A stretch of 64,000 nt of DNA from Saururus chinensis (lineage: Eukaryota; Streptophyta; Magnoliopsida; Piperales; Saururaceae), in NCBI GenBank assembly GCA_035235625.1, contig CP141145.1, forward strand, positions 3,720,001 through 3,784,000, given 5' to 3'. Under the pieces are notes generated by a model. It searched no databases, was not told the origin of the DNA, and worked only from the letters and a program-made list of their open reading frames with translations. Of the stretch, positions 46,290-58,320 are shown in pieces; position 1 is the first letter of the stretch, and every line of letters starts with the position of its first letter. The position numbers were made by a program, and so were the translations under genes.

Positions 46290-48713
46290 TGTAACGACTT
46301 GACCCGAGCCGGGTCCACAAAATCTCACTAATAGAAAATTTTTCTTTTCTTTGAGCCAGGAATCATTGTCTGAGTGCGAGAGGTACAACGTTTGTCTACG
46401 CACTATGGAGCTTTAAGGCTTCCTCGTACGTAGACTTAGGTTGTAACGAATACGTACACATAATGAAGCTTCATAGTTCGTTGCGTGTAAAACAGAATAA
46501 AACATATTATTATAATGATTTGAATCATGCCAACGTTGCCTTGCCGTTGGTTGCCTACGTACGTATTGGATATTATTCCAACATGATCGGATCCCAACGT
46601 AGTTCTGCCTAACGGCTACTACATACAACAATCGTCACAAAATCATATATGTTAAAATACGTATATACTGATATTTACAAAAAAAATCGTCATATATCGG
46701 AGTCAAGCGGAAGTAAACAAACTAACGTAATTGTACATCTCGCTCTACCACAGAGCGGGATCAAAATCACATTACATGTCTCGCTCTACCCTAGAGCGAG
46801 ACAACACACATCATGACATATAAGCATACATCATGGCATATAAGTACATATCATGGCATATGAGTACGCATCATGGCATATAAGTACACATCATGGCATA
46901 TGAGCATACATTATGGAATATCAGTACACATCATGGCATATGAGCATACATTATGGCATATCAGTACACATCATGGCATAGGAGCACACATCATGGCATA
47001 TAGTACACATCATGGCATATAAGTACACATCATGGCATATGAGCATACATTATGACATATCAGTACACATTATGGCATATGAGCACACATCATGGCATAT
47101 GAGCACACATCATGACATATGAGTACACATCATGGCATATAAGTACACATCATGGCATATAAGTACACATCATGGCATATGAGCGTACATTATGGCATAT
47201 CAGTACACATCATGGCATATGAGCACACATCATGGCATATGAGCACACATCATGGCATATGAGTACACATCACGGCATATAAGTACACATCATGGCATAT
47301 GAGCATACATCGTGGCATATAAGTACACATCATGGCATATGAGCACGCATCATGACATATAGACACATAACATGGCATATAGACACATAACATGGCATAT
47401 AGGCACATAGCACCGCAACACATATAAATCGTAGCATAACACACATGCTGTTCTATAATTATAACGGAAGATTAGAAATTCTTTCTTCCTTCATAACTCG
47501 AACGGCATCGGTATCTATGGACAGAACTCCGTCCTGCTCCGGGTCTCTTTTTCTCGTTCCGGTGTTTGAGAATAACGGGTAGGGCCTCTTCTTGTCTCAG
47601 AGCATTTTTCTCTTGATACGGTTACCAACTCGGAAAACGGAGCCCTCCATCACGTAGAACCTACTCGATTTAGTCAAGAACGCCTCTTGAATCAATTAAA
47701 TCGGGGTTAGGATGGTCAGAAACAGAGAAAATGAAGTTGGCCGGTATGGGTAGAACCTCTCCTTGTCTTTGGGTTTATCCTCTCCATACGATTGCCAACT
47801 CAGAAAACGGAACCCTCCATCGCGTAGAACATACTCGATTTAGTCAAGAACGGCTCTTGAATCAACTAAATCGGAGTTGGGACGCTCAAGAATGGAGAAA
47901 AGGAAGTTTGTCGGTGTTTGAGGATAACGGGCAGAACCTCTCTTTATCTTGGGGCATTTCCTCCTTATACGGACTCCGAATCGAAGAAAGGACCCCTCCA
48001 TCACGTAGAACACGCTTGATTTAGTAGGAAACGGGTCTTGAATGGCCTTAATCGGCCTCAGAATGGTTAGAAATGGAGGAAAGGAAAATCTGCCCGAAAA
48101 ACAGAATGAATGGGGGTTTTATAGACTCCCGGCGCGCCGAAACCGCGGCGCCGCGCTGCCATTTCTGGCGGCGCCCGCTGAAAACACGCACGGCGCGGTT
48201 CATGCCTGCGCACGATGCGGGTTGCGCCCGCGTAACCGCGGCGCCTGCGGTTCCGCGACGCGCGCGTCCCATGTCCGCCAGCGCCGCGGTGCGCTAGACA
48301 CGTGCCGGTCCGCGCTGCGGCGCGCCAGCCGTGCGCCGCCAATTTCTTTTCTTTTTCTTTTTTTTTATTTAAATCCAAATCTTCAAACACGCGTATCTTC
48401 CTACCTCGGACTTGGATTTGCGCGTTGTAGGTACCGTTGGACTCGTATCGACGAGCCCTTCGATATAAACCCACTTAAAGCAGCAAATCACATTATTTCC
48501 AAGTGGGTTCCGCCTATTTTCTAAGCTTATCGAGGTCGTAACTTTCGGTCCTAACCTCCGTTTCGCACGTTCTTCAAATTGTTACGCTCGTTATGCGAAG
48601 CTCTACCTGGCTACAGGTATTTCATCTAATGAAAACCCTTAACATTAATCTCAAATTACCAAATTACCCTTAACCCTCCCGGGTTAAGCGTAACCGAACA
48701 ACGGGTCGTTACA
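46290..48713 (-). repeat. 5' LTR of the LARD-like element (2424 bp)
   Basis: Partner of 40920-43174. Its 20 bp array at 46800-47410 is longer and differently ordered. A minus-strand TATAAAACCCCC promoter box lies near 48111-48124. It is followed by the GTATG duplication. Confidence 0.93.
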
Positions 48714-49702
48714 GTATGTGTAAGACTGTGAGAGTATGAGTATGAGCACGACTGTAAGAGTTTGAGTAAGAGCATGACTATAAGAGTATGAGTATGAGCA
48801 CGACTGTAAGAGTATGTTTCTGAGTAAGATTGTTAGAGTATGATTGTACAAGTAAGGTCGTACAGGTATGTGTAAGTTGTATGAGTAAGTGTACGATTGT
48901 ACAAGGTTGTATAAGTATGTATAACTTGTATGAGTAAGCATGCATTGTACGAGTAAGTTTGTGAGACTTTAATTAAGAGTGTATGTGTAAGATTGGTTTG
49001 ATGGTATGTACTTGGCATGATGGTATGCGTGATTGTATGCGTATGATCTTCATTATTGTATGCCTGCTTGCTTCATGTTGAGTTGCATGAAAGCATCTAT
49101 GTATGGACTTATTGAGTTCACTGTTTAGATTCTTTAGAAGTCCCCTACTGGGTATTTTCCTACTGTGTATGAAAATACTCATTACCCTATTTTTTAGCCC
49201 CGTTGTTCGGGAGGCTTTTGTAGGTTTGTGGCAGAGAGCTCTTGGAGATGGATGCTCATTTCCATGGTGGATTGTTTCCCTTGGACTCAGGTTTATGTTT
49301 GCCTCACTGCGAGTATTATTTGTGCCACGATTTGATGTATTGTGTGAGATGAGAATTAAGCTGTTTATGTATTCTGGACTTCTAGTTTGGATTAGAGTGT
49401 GGTTTGTTATGGGACTTGAACTCAGGGATGCTTGGGAGAAATTTATATTTAAAGTCTATGATCATAGCAATTGATTTGAATATTCATTTTCAAGTAGTGC
49501 CTGAGGATATTTGGTTAGGCCGTACAATGTTTGAATGCACAAAAATTTGTATGGTAAAAACCAATGTGTGTGTTTTAAATTATAAAAACTGCTTTCACAG
49601 GTTTCATATTCGTCATTTTTCCAATTTATAGCCATTATATTGCAAAAACGTTTCTTGAATTTTAAAGAAAATATGATGAAAAATCTTAGGCGTTACACCC
49701 TC

Positions 49703-49886
49703 AATCTGTCAATGAGGATTTCATTTTGCAAAAGTGCAATTTGAATTACACAACATTTTTCTTAATTGTGTTAGAATGGGGATAATCTTGTAATCGATCA
49801 CACGCAAACACACACAATTGTTAGATTAGAAAATGATATGGTAGTGGTCGTGTGATCAATATCACGACCGTATACATCAACAAATT
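49703..49886 (+). other. Intron-like DNA of the DUF1985-Ulp1 type gene
   Basis: AT-rich sequence between two insertions with paired ATCGATCACACG and CGTGTGATCAATATCACG motifs, similar to those at 33240-33420. This may be subterminal-type repeat sequence of a DNA transposon. No coding. Confidence 0.35.
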
Positions 49887-52800
49887 TATCACGCCCCGGG
49901 GCCCGCCCGACCCAAGCCGAACACGGTCTAGGGGCCGGTCGAAGCACACAAGGGCAACTAAATTGCTTTACGGAAGTCTTAACCCCTCTAGCGGGTGAAT
50001 AACTAACACATACATGGAGTCATGCACCTTTATTCCTTTGTGCAAGAGAAATAAGGTAAAATAAAAGAGGATAACATCTCTAAAATAAATCAACTTAACC
50101 CACATACTTAATATCTAGAGCCTGAACACAGGGCTCGAGTCAGAAAATCTTAGACAAGTCTAGCACAAGATACACATGGGTCTAAAACATGATCATCCAC
50201 AAAAAGTGTTCTATGATCATAATAGCATAAATCAGAATACAAAATAACATCTGGAGGCATCCATGCCTAATCCCACGCATATCCTGATCGTCCCTTATTC
50301 AGATCATGCATAATAAACCATTCTCCTTCATAACATTCAACCTGTATAACACGTATCTCCAACACGTAATCACATAATGCATATTCATATCATTCATCCA
50401 TACATCATTCACCCTGCACGATAAGTGTCTCAAACACATGATACTAAATCATGCATAATAAGTCATATTCACATGTGTCACAGAATCTCAATTATCCCTA
50501 CACAACCTGTGTAACCTGGGCATAAAATTATCTCAACACATGCATCATAAACAAATGGTGAATGTCTCTATCAAGGAGGGGAATAAAATCATGCCACAAA
50601 GGTTGGACATAATCCGATTTCTACGAAGGAAGCCTAAAGTGTTCGGGGTAGTCAACCCCTAAGTCTGCTCGCCCTGGACAGTCCTGGCCAAGGACATCTG
50701 AATCTCACTCAAAGAACCTACAACAATGTGTTCACCCTGGACATCTCTTGCAGCGAAAAGAGTCCGTATTCCCACATAGGGAAACTAGAACACATGGTCA
50801 CCGGTACACGAAGGCATACCACTAGATTCTTTGGGTCCAAATAATTATCTCAAGAAATCTCAACCACAAGATGAGTACACAACTCATCTCCATTCAACTC
50901 AACTCAACATCAATTCAGATTGACTCAACCAGAGGAGTATCCATGTTTCACACAGGAACTCAAATCAAAATCATGTCCTTTCAAACCAACCAATTTCTAA
51001 TAAGCCAACGATTGATTAGTCTGACACACAATCTCACATCATGGTATCCAGTCAATCAACCATGACTAATCTCGATAAAGTATCAATCAAAAATCCGTTT
51101 TATGATGTATGCAACATGGTACATACGTGGGTAATTCATACATGAATCCTAATTCATGATACATGCTCCCATCAGCCCCTCATGCATCATTTATAATCAT
51201 TATGTCAAGCATCAGCTTAATCATCCCTTACATGTGTGTGTACATGGTAGAAATATTTAATTCTAAGCATATGAACATGCCTTGTAAATAATTCATCATC
51301 ATACCACACACATGCATATTAACATCTAATCATGGTTCCTACTGAAATCATGGGCAAAAAGCACCATTCAAATCAAGTGCAACCTCATTCTAAACTTATA
51401 TATGCATATTCATACCACACTTGAAGCTAGACATTGCATCATCATTCACCCATAATTTAATCATGATATGTGAAGGCATATAATTTCATTCTCATGCTAT
51501 ATACTTTTATGGAATCATACTAAAATATAGTAAATCACTCAATCATGGATTCAATACACTAATTTATAACACTGCTCAATCGAATAACATAAAATCCACT
51601 TAACACATAAGCATTCATCATGGCCTTCAACATCAATTTGTACTCTTCCAATAGCTTATTACAACATATATTACTCATTAAAGTCGTAAGAAATTATACC
51701 TAAGAGTAAAAACACTAAAATGAACAAAATTGGAAAAATTACCGAATCTGCAGTGTTGGCGTTTGAAAGCCATATAGGGTTGTTCGAATGCCTGGCTGTT
51801 TGATTGGCCTCTTTGGCCGTTCGAACACCTAGCCATTCAATCAGCTACCAGGCTATTCGATCGCCAGAAAGCCTTTTTCTGGTTTGTCTTCCCCACATCA
51901 AAATCAAAATTGAAACTTCACATACAAATCTTAAACTACCAAATCATACTCCCAAACATCATGATAATCAAATCCATGCTTAGAGAACATCAAATCTAGC
52001 CATTACTAAACAAAAGCCCTAAGAAATTTCATCAAAGATTACACCTTTCTCAAATCATCATTAAAACTCATAACCATGGGAAAACTTTATCAAAACTTAA
52101 ATATGAAATCACAGCAACATTTAAGACAAAAGCACTTACCTTCTAGCAACTTCTTGACTCGAAATAGCTCCTCAAACACCTTCAACACCAACCCAACATA
52201 TGATTTTTATTAATACCTTCATAAATCTGATTTAAAACACCTAATCCTTTAAGAACTAGTAGATCTAGGGTTCAAGAGACTCAAGAACAAAATTTCCATC
52301 ATTAGGTTTTGAAATAGAAACCCAAATCAGTAGTTTTAAGTAAAAATTGAGATTAATCCAAAGCAAAGGAAGAGATTTGAAAGATTTAAGAAAAACCCTA
52401 ATAGAAAAATGAAACATTAAGCAAATCCATACCTTAATCTCATTTCTCTTTTAATAAAATGGGGATTAAGCTCCTATGCTCTAGGTCTAAGACCTTTCCC
52501 AATTGGGAAAGTGGCTAGGCATTTCCTTTTATAGTAAATAGTGGGGTAAACATAATAGGTTTTTGGGGTATAAATAGGGTTTTACACTAAAAATGACAAA
52601 TCTTGCTTATTCAAACCCAAATTGAAGTTTGAAAATTTTAAACTAATTATTTTATGTCTTAGGTTGATGTTAGGGTCATTTGGGACTAATAACCAAAATT
52701 TTGCATGTGGGGCCCATGGTGGGTCCCACCCCCTTACTTTTTTGGAAAAATAGTGAAAAATCCATAAAAATTCTAAGTAACTAAAATTAACTTTAAACCA

Positions 52801-52943
52801 CAAATGTGAAGAAATTTTTGGTTAAAACTTTTGTTGACCACTTTAATTTTGAAAATTGTCAAAACCAATTAGAATTGACATTAAACTACACAATAGCAAT
52901 TTATTAGTGTAAAATAAACTGGTTCAAGTTTAGGGATCTTACA
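49887..52943 (-). repeat. Tekay-like solo LTR (3057 bp)
   Basis: On the minus strand it starts TGTAAGATCCCTAAACTTGAAC and ends CCCCGGGGCGTGATA. It is clearly homologous, but diverged, to the LTRs at 15591-19324 and 25128-28637. Imperfect 5 bp flanks AAATT and ATATT are consistent with an aged target duplication. There is no interior, primer site or purine tract, so it arose by recombination between LTRs. The degenerate terminal dinucleotide and divergence point to an older insertion than the full copy. Confidence 0.82.
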
Positions 52944-52948
52944 ATATT

Positions 52949-53320
52949 TCTTTCCATACGATAGGTGGACACATCGTGCATCAAAATACTCTAGCTTCAT
53001 ATATCATATATTTACTACTACAGTTTTTAACTTCTTATATGCAAAGAAAAGGGTGACAAAAGTTGCCTCCCTAATAAAGAAGGGTTTGAAGGTTGAAAGG
53101 ACCATAATAACAAGATTCCTCCAGAAAATAAACGAAGAAGTTATTCAATCCTGGGTGGTCAAGGAACAATCTTGGGATGAAAAAGAAGATAAAAGTAGAA
53201 ATATGACTAAAAATAAAGAAGAGGTAATTCAGAAGCAAATAAAGCTGACAATAAAGAAGCGGAAAGCTTCAGCCCTATTGCACCCCTCCTACCTACAGTG
53301 CCCAAGAGGATGAGGTACAC
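52949..53320 (+). pseudogene. DUF1985-Ulp1 type gene, linker piece
   Basis: A plus frame from about 53053 reads Lys/Glu-rich sequence (KKGLKVERTIITRFLQ, SWDEKEDKSRNMTKNKEE) typical of the low-complexity linker between DUF1985 and the C48 peptidase domain. It is cut at 53320 by the next solo LTR and continues at 55412. Assignment rests on position and composition. Confidence 0.4.
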
Positions 53321-55406
53321 TATAACGCCCCAACCCGAACTAGGGCCAAGAAAATCTCTTAATAAAAAATTTTCTTTCCTTGAGCTAGGAATCATCATTT
53401 GGGTGTGAGAGGTACAACATTCATCCATGCACTACAGAGATTCAAGGCTTCCTTATACATAGACTCAAGTTGTAATGACCACATACACACAACGAAGCTT
53501 CATGGTTTATCACATGTAAAATAGAATAAAACTTATTATTATAATTAAGTTGGATCGGGCCAATGTTGGCTTGCCATTGGTTGCCTACGTACGTATTGGA
53601 TATTATTCCAATACGATCGGATCTGAACATAGTTCTGCCGAATGGCTATTACATACATCAGGCAACACAACATCATATATGTTAAAATATGTATATGATG
53701 ATTTTAGATTGAAATCATACTGAAATTTGTAATCCATCAGAGTCAAGCGGAAGTTAATAAATCAATGAAATCAAACATCTCGCTCTACCAAAGAGCGAAA
53801 TCAGTCACATTCACATGTCATGCTCTATCACTGAGCTGAGACCGGACACACACAGTACACATCTCGCTCTACCCTAGAGCAAGATGAAACATAAATAGGT
53901 CACATCAAAGCATAGTAGATTAGAACACAAAAGATCAAAGCATGGTATGACACTTCAGATTATATCAGAAAAAGCATAACAAAGTAATTCAATCAGAACA
54001 TATTAAATCATAACAATTCATACATCTTAATTAGTATGTTATTATTACTAATTATGATGTGTAAGTGTATAAATAATTTAACATCCTAAGTTAACTACTT
54101 AGGATGTAAACGAATTCTCATACAGAAGATTAGGTATACTTACCTATAGAAGACGTCGGAAGTGGTAGCATTTAGAGCTATTCATTTCTTCAGAGCATCC
54201 TCCTTTCTTAAGCAGATATGGTAGGTAGAATCTCCATCAAAGTAGGTGGAAGTAGCATCCCTTAACTTGGGGATGTTCCTTACTTCCCATACTCAGAGCT
54301 GACGGATAAGACATCCTCTTTTTGAAAATATCTTTCTCCTTCCGTGCTTGTGAACTATGGGTAGAATCTCCCTTTAGCTTGGGGATGCCTCTCTTACTGG
54401 GTGTTGGAGGATAGAGCCTCCCCAACTCTTGATTGCTCCTCTCGTTGTGACCCAAAAATTGTGGACAAAGCCTTATCTTATTCGTGGCCCATTTTTCTTT
54501 CTTTGGTGCTTGAGGATGATAGATAGGGCCTCTCCTTATTTCAGGGTGTTTCCTCCTCATATGGTCACTAACCCATAGAACAGACCTTCCATTGCATAGA
54601 ACATACTTGATTTAGTCAAGAACGCCTCTTGAATGGGTTAAATCAGAGTTAAGATGGTCAGAAATGGAGAAAAATAAGTTTGTCCGTGCTCGAGGACAAT
54701 GGGCAGGACCTCTCCCTCTCTTGGGGTGTCTCCTTCTTATACGGTCTCCAACTCAAAGAAAAGATTGCTCATTGCATAGAGCACGCACAACTTACTTTAG
54801 AACGCCTCTTGAATGGCCTTATTCGAACTCAAAATGCTCAGAAAGAGGGAGAAGAAGATCTGATTGAAAAACTGAATGAAATGGGATATAAATAGGCCAA
54901 GCCTAGCCAAAATACCTCGGCACCGGCTTTTAAAACACGCTGTGCCATGGTTTTTAACCCACGGTGCCATGCTGCATCAAACCACGGTGCTGCCATAAAC
55001 GGCGGCACCCACGACTGCGACGCATGTCCGACGCCGCGCCTTATTTTCTTTCCTTTTTTAGGAAAAACAAAACTTCAAGTGTGCGCAACTTCCTACCCCG
55101 GATTCGGATTCACACGTTCTTAGTACCGTTGGACTTGTATCAATGAGCCCTTCGATACAAACCCACTTAAAGCAGTATATCGTGCTCTTTCCAAGTGGAT
55201 TCCACCTATTTTGAATGCTTCTTGAGGTCGTAAATTCCGGTCCCGACCTCCATTTCGCCCGTTCTTTGATTCGTTATGCTCATTTCTTCGAGCTCTACTC
55301 ATATACGGAGGTTTCAACCTTTGAAACCCTATAAGACTCATTGAAAGGTTATCTAATTGCCTCTAACCCTGATGGCTAAACGTAATTAGAAAAGCAGGGT
55401 GTTACA
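53321..55406 (-). repeat. Solo LTR of the LARD family (2086 bp)
   Basis: It matches the LARD LTR ends and body (GCCTACGTACGTATTGGAT and CGAAGCTTCAT are shared) but lacks the long 20 bp array. The minus-strand promoter box TATTTATATCCC lies near 54885-54897. The flanks TACAC and TACAT differ at one base. Older than the complete LARD copy, judging by divergence. Confidence 0.85.
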
Positions 55407-55411
55407 TACAT

Positions 55412-56100
55412 AGTCGTTAGTCCACCGGCTAATGTATATAAGGGCGACAAACTAGCCAAGAAGGTGGCTGCTGAGGTCTCGAAGAAGCCAAAGAATTACA
55501 GTAGCTACATTGAAGATAAGATGGTAAAGATAGGAAGCATGGAAAGTAAAGTGCAAAAGGCAAAGCTAGATGATGAAGTTCCATTGGCATCCATCCCTGG
55601 CCTATATAATATCCCTACACCATAGGCAAAGTCTCTGAACCTAGAAATGGTGGGCTCAAAAGCAGCTGACAGTAGTGCAACTATGGCAGATACCTCACCA
55701 GTTGATGAGAAACTACTAGAGAGTGTTTGAAAAGTGATAGACGTGGAAGAGCATGCTGAGAAGTAGAAGAACAAGAAGGAGGTTGCTTTGGTGCCACATG
55801 ACTATCTTGATATAAAGATGGTGTTCAACATGCAGATTCAATGGGATGAAGATCAGGAGACTATCAAGGATTTTCAGGTGCACCCATACAAAGAATGGCC
55901 CATGGTGATGGTTCTCCACATTGACTATGTGTCTCTACTTAGGCAGGAGTGCATAAGAATGAGGCAATATTGTAATATTGAAGATATGTTTTATTACATT
56001 GCATGTTATAATTTACATGATTATTTAAAAGAGGTAAGGGCCACTTCTATTTATCGCATTATTGATAATACAAAATGCTCTAATATCGTTGTATGAAAAA
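55412..56100 (+). pseudogene. DUF1985-Ulp1 type gene, pre-peptidase piece
   Basis: Coding-like plus frames read VYKGDKLAKKVAAEVSKKPK (55436 on) and then VPHDYLDIKMVFNMQIQWDE and VHPYKEWPMVMVLHIDYVSL (55788-55930). In-frame stops separate the blocks. They lie directly ahead of the Ulp1-like catalytic segment and probably represent its upstream exons. No named domain is recognised with confidence. Confidence 0.4.
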
Positions 56101-56299
56101 CATGCTATGTTTCATATGATATTATGTTGTATCATTATCATATCCATGATTAGATGATGTAATTTAAAGTGTGCTATCGGTTACATAAAACATTCATATG
56201 TCATGTTGTGATTGACACGACTTGTCAATCATCGTATTATGACAAACACGATTAGTCTGTTGATGATTCTAGATCATAGAAGTTTTCTGCTAACTTTTG

Positions 56300-56776
56300 G
56301 AGGAGCAAAATACTAGAAATCCCAACTTTTATCCCAATTGTTTTTCAAGAGGTTCGCGATCTAGCACTATTACAACATTGGGATGCAGCATGGCCTGGAG
56401 GATAGGCTCTCCAAAATCATTGGCATCTTGATGTGGAGGCTGGATGTTAACACCGAGAGTAGTTTTATTCCAATCTATGTCACTGGACATATTTTTTGCT
56501 AATTGTCTGTTGCAAGGAGAAGAGGTTTAGGTGGTACAATCCACAAAGGGTGACCACAACTACCACTTTGCAAAGGTGGACCACATTAGAAAACGTGTTG
56601 CCCATGAAATAGAGAGGGTTTTGCGCATAAAGGGAGCAACAAAGTGGCCACTGACAAAGATCAACAAATGCCCATATCAAGAAACCAATGAAGATTATGG
56701 TGTGTTCATCATGTATTATATAGTGAAGCTAGCCACACAATATATAATTTATACACATACAATACACAATTTGTAA
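56300..56776 (+). pseudogene. Ulp1-like (C48) peptidase catalytic fragment
   Basis: The segment SFIPIYVTGHIFC near 56460-56505 fits the F.PI....HW.L block that carries the catalytic His of C48 SUMO-protease-like enzymes. CPYQETNEDYGVFIMYYI near 56671-56724 fits the CPQQ.N..DCGVF.MYY block. In this copy the catalytic Cys position reads Tyr (DYG instead of DCG), and the Trp after His is Ile. In-frame stops occur between the blocks. C48 genes of this type are often carried by plant CACTA and Mutator-like elements. It could not act as a protease as it stands. Confidence 0.65.
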
Positions 56777-58320
56777 ATGCTCAATTTTTACTAACAATAC
56801 ATAGTTTAGTAATACACAATTGTTTTTTTTTATTCCATATTGTGTAATCCTCTATGCTAATTGACCTTAATCGTGTAACTGATAATATGACTTTTGTAAG
56901 TTTCTTGTTTGATTGTTTCACATTGTGTAAGTAGCCCAACTCACATATGTAAGTTGTGTTAGTAATTATATGAAGACATGTTAAGTCGTGAGTCCGATGT
57001 GATGACCTATATTGATAGCATGCTTGTATGCACATGACCGTCACATTAGTCATGTGTCCAATCAGACGACCTATATTAATATTGTGTTGGATTATTACAA
57101 TGTGCTTGTCTTCGATTCCATGACTAGCAAAATATTGCATCACTCATAACTCTAAAAGAATGAGTATACACAAAATAAATACTTGTAGACAATTGTGTAT
57201 GGGGAAAAATATAATTTTTATTAATGTATTTCTTTACACAATAGTAGTCCATTACAATGATACTATTCTTTATAGAACCAAAAAAAATAAATAAATAATC
57301 CCTCAATCCACCACAATATGTGTTTCCCTTCCACGCTTGGTCTATAAGTTTTAGCACTTGTCTCCTGAACATAATCTACCACCACCTGCAAGGGAGTCAT
57401 AAAACAAAGTCAACACAATAGTGGAAAATTAGTGTGAATTTTCTATAGACAATCATACACCAACTATCTCTATGTCCACAGCCTTGTTAACCACAAGATA
57501 AAGTGTGATTGGACAATTGGGAAATTGATATAACACCTGATTTTGAACTGTCAACCCCAAAGGCATATGAGGACTACACGGGTATACTCATCTATCGGAT
57601 ATGAATTCACTAACAAGCGCTATATCAATGTCTATATCGATCCGTTTTTTATCTGGTAGGTTTACTATGTTGTGCACATGGAGACAGATGGTATTCGATC
57701 CTTCCCGAGCATGATCCAGATAGTCTAATTGAAGATCTGGATTTATAATGGCCAATTTGAGTGGTGTCTAGCATGGGTTATTGGAAATGGAAGCATGTTT
57801 AATGCCCTTGAATTGGAAATGGAATGACTATTCGGAAATAGAGTGATGCTTCAGAAATTGAAATGTTCATTTAATATCTTTATCGTGTTAATAGTATTAC
57901 GACATTAAGTCTATCGTGTCATCGGTGACATGAAATGCTAACATGACTCATGTACGTGTTGTTAATGTAGGTTAATCTCATGTAATTTGTGTTCACTGAT
58001 AATGTAATCAACACCAAGATTGTGTAAGCAATAACACATTAGGGGCTATGTCGTGTCATCGTTTACATGAGCTTTATTGACATCATGTAAGTAAACACAC
58101 GCCCAGTGATGTTGTCAAATATTCAATCAGACAACCTATATAAATGTTGTGTCATTGGCTTGTGATTAGCGAGTAATCGAAACCATCATCTAGCTTTTAT
58201 TAATATATTCCTTTACAATACAGTACTCCATTACATCAAAAGTACTCATCTTTTGCTAGATCAGGTTAGGAAAAAGACGATCATCTAGTTGGTCGTGTAA
58301 CCACTTTTTCATTAATATTA
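56777..58320. other. Decayed DNA-transposon-like flank, no clear gene
   Basis: AT-rich DNA with recurring CRTGT/ACATG and RTCAGACRACCTATAT motifs (57062-57080 and 58129-58147). A ~50 bp direct repeat around TTTATTAATGTATT...AGTCCATTACA lies at 57214-57262 and 58193-58240. Short open frames on both strands show no family resemblance. A stretch near 57560-57760 is of higher complexity and may be an old exon, unrecognised. Confidence 0.4.

Larger units (their letters stand above)
40920..48713 (-). mobile_element. LARD-like non-autonomous LTR retrotransposon
   Basis: A 7.8 kb minus-strand element with LTRs at 40920-43174 and 46290-48713 and a perfect GTATG duplication (40915-40919 and 48714-48718). 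The primer site TGGTATCGGAGC (46276-46287) is Met-type with one difference. A TTTAAGGGGGGAAGAA purine tract lies at 43175-43190. The 3.1 kb interior has no gag or pol coding in either strand. It is AT-rich and carries internal repeats (43575-44215 and 44285-45104). Long LTRs around a non-coding interior are the definition of a large retrotransposon derivative (LARD). By eye about 6-7% of the first 330 LTR sites differ. It is structurally complete and would need proteins from another element. Confidence 0.92.
34235..49697 (+). repeat. Long plus-oriented LTR (about 4.4 kb net), probable solo LTR, multiply interrupted
   Basis: It starts TGTAATGTCCCTGATTTTTC at 34235 and ends TCTTAGGCGTTACA at 49697, with a perfect CCCTC duplication (34230-34234 and 49698-49702). 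Without the nested elements (35705-37049, 37962-39897, 40920-48713) about 4.4 kb remains. No primer site, polypurine tract or gag-pol coding is visible, so it is best read as a solo Tekay/Del-type LTR. Internal tandem repeats of GTGCTAGTGATGRCTAGC type (37480-37740) and CCCAAGAGTGACACTGTAT type (40530-40650) occur, and GTAAGAGTATGAGTATGAGC-like repeats at 48714-48900. The many short open frames here do not resemble genes. Confidence 0.8.

Noticed and set aside
47250-47444. Minus-strand Cys/Met/Tyr-rich frame
   Set aside because: Product of the 20 bp LTR array (ATGGCATATGAG units), not a protein.
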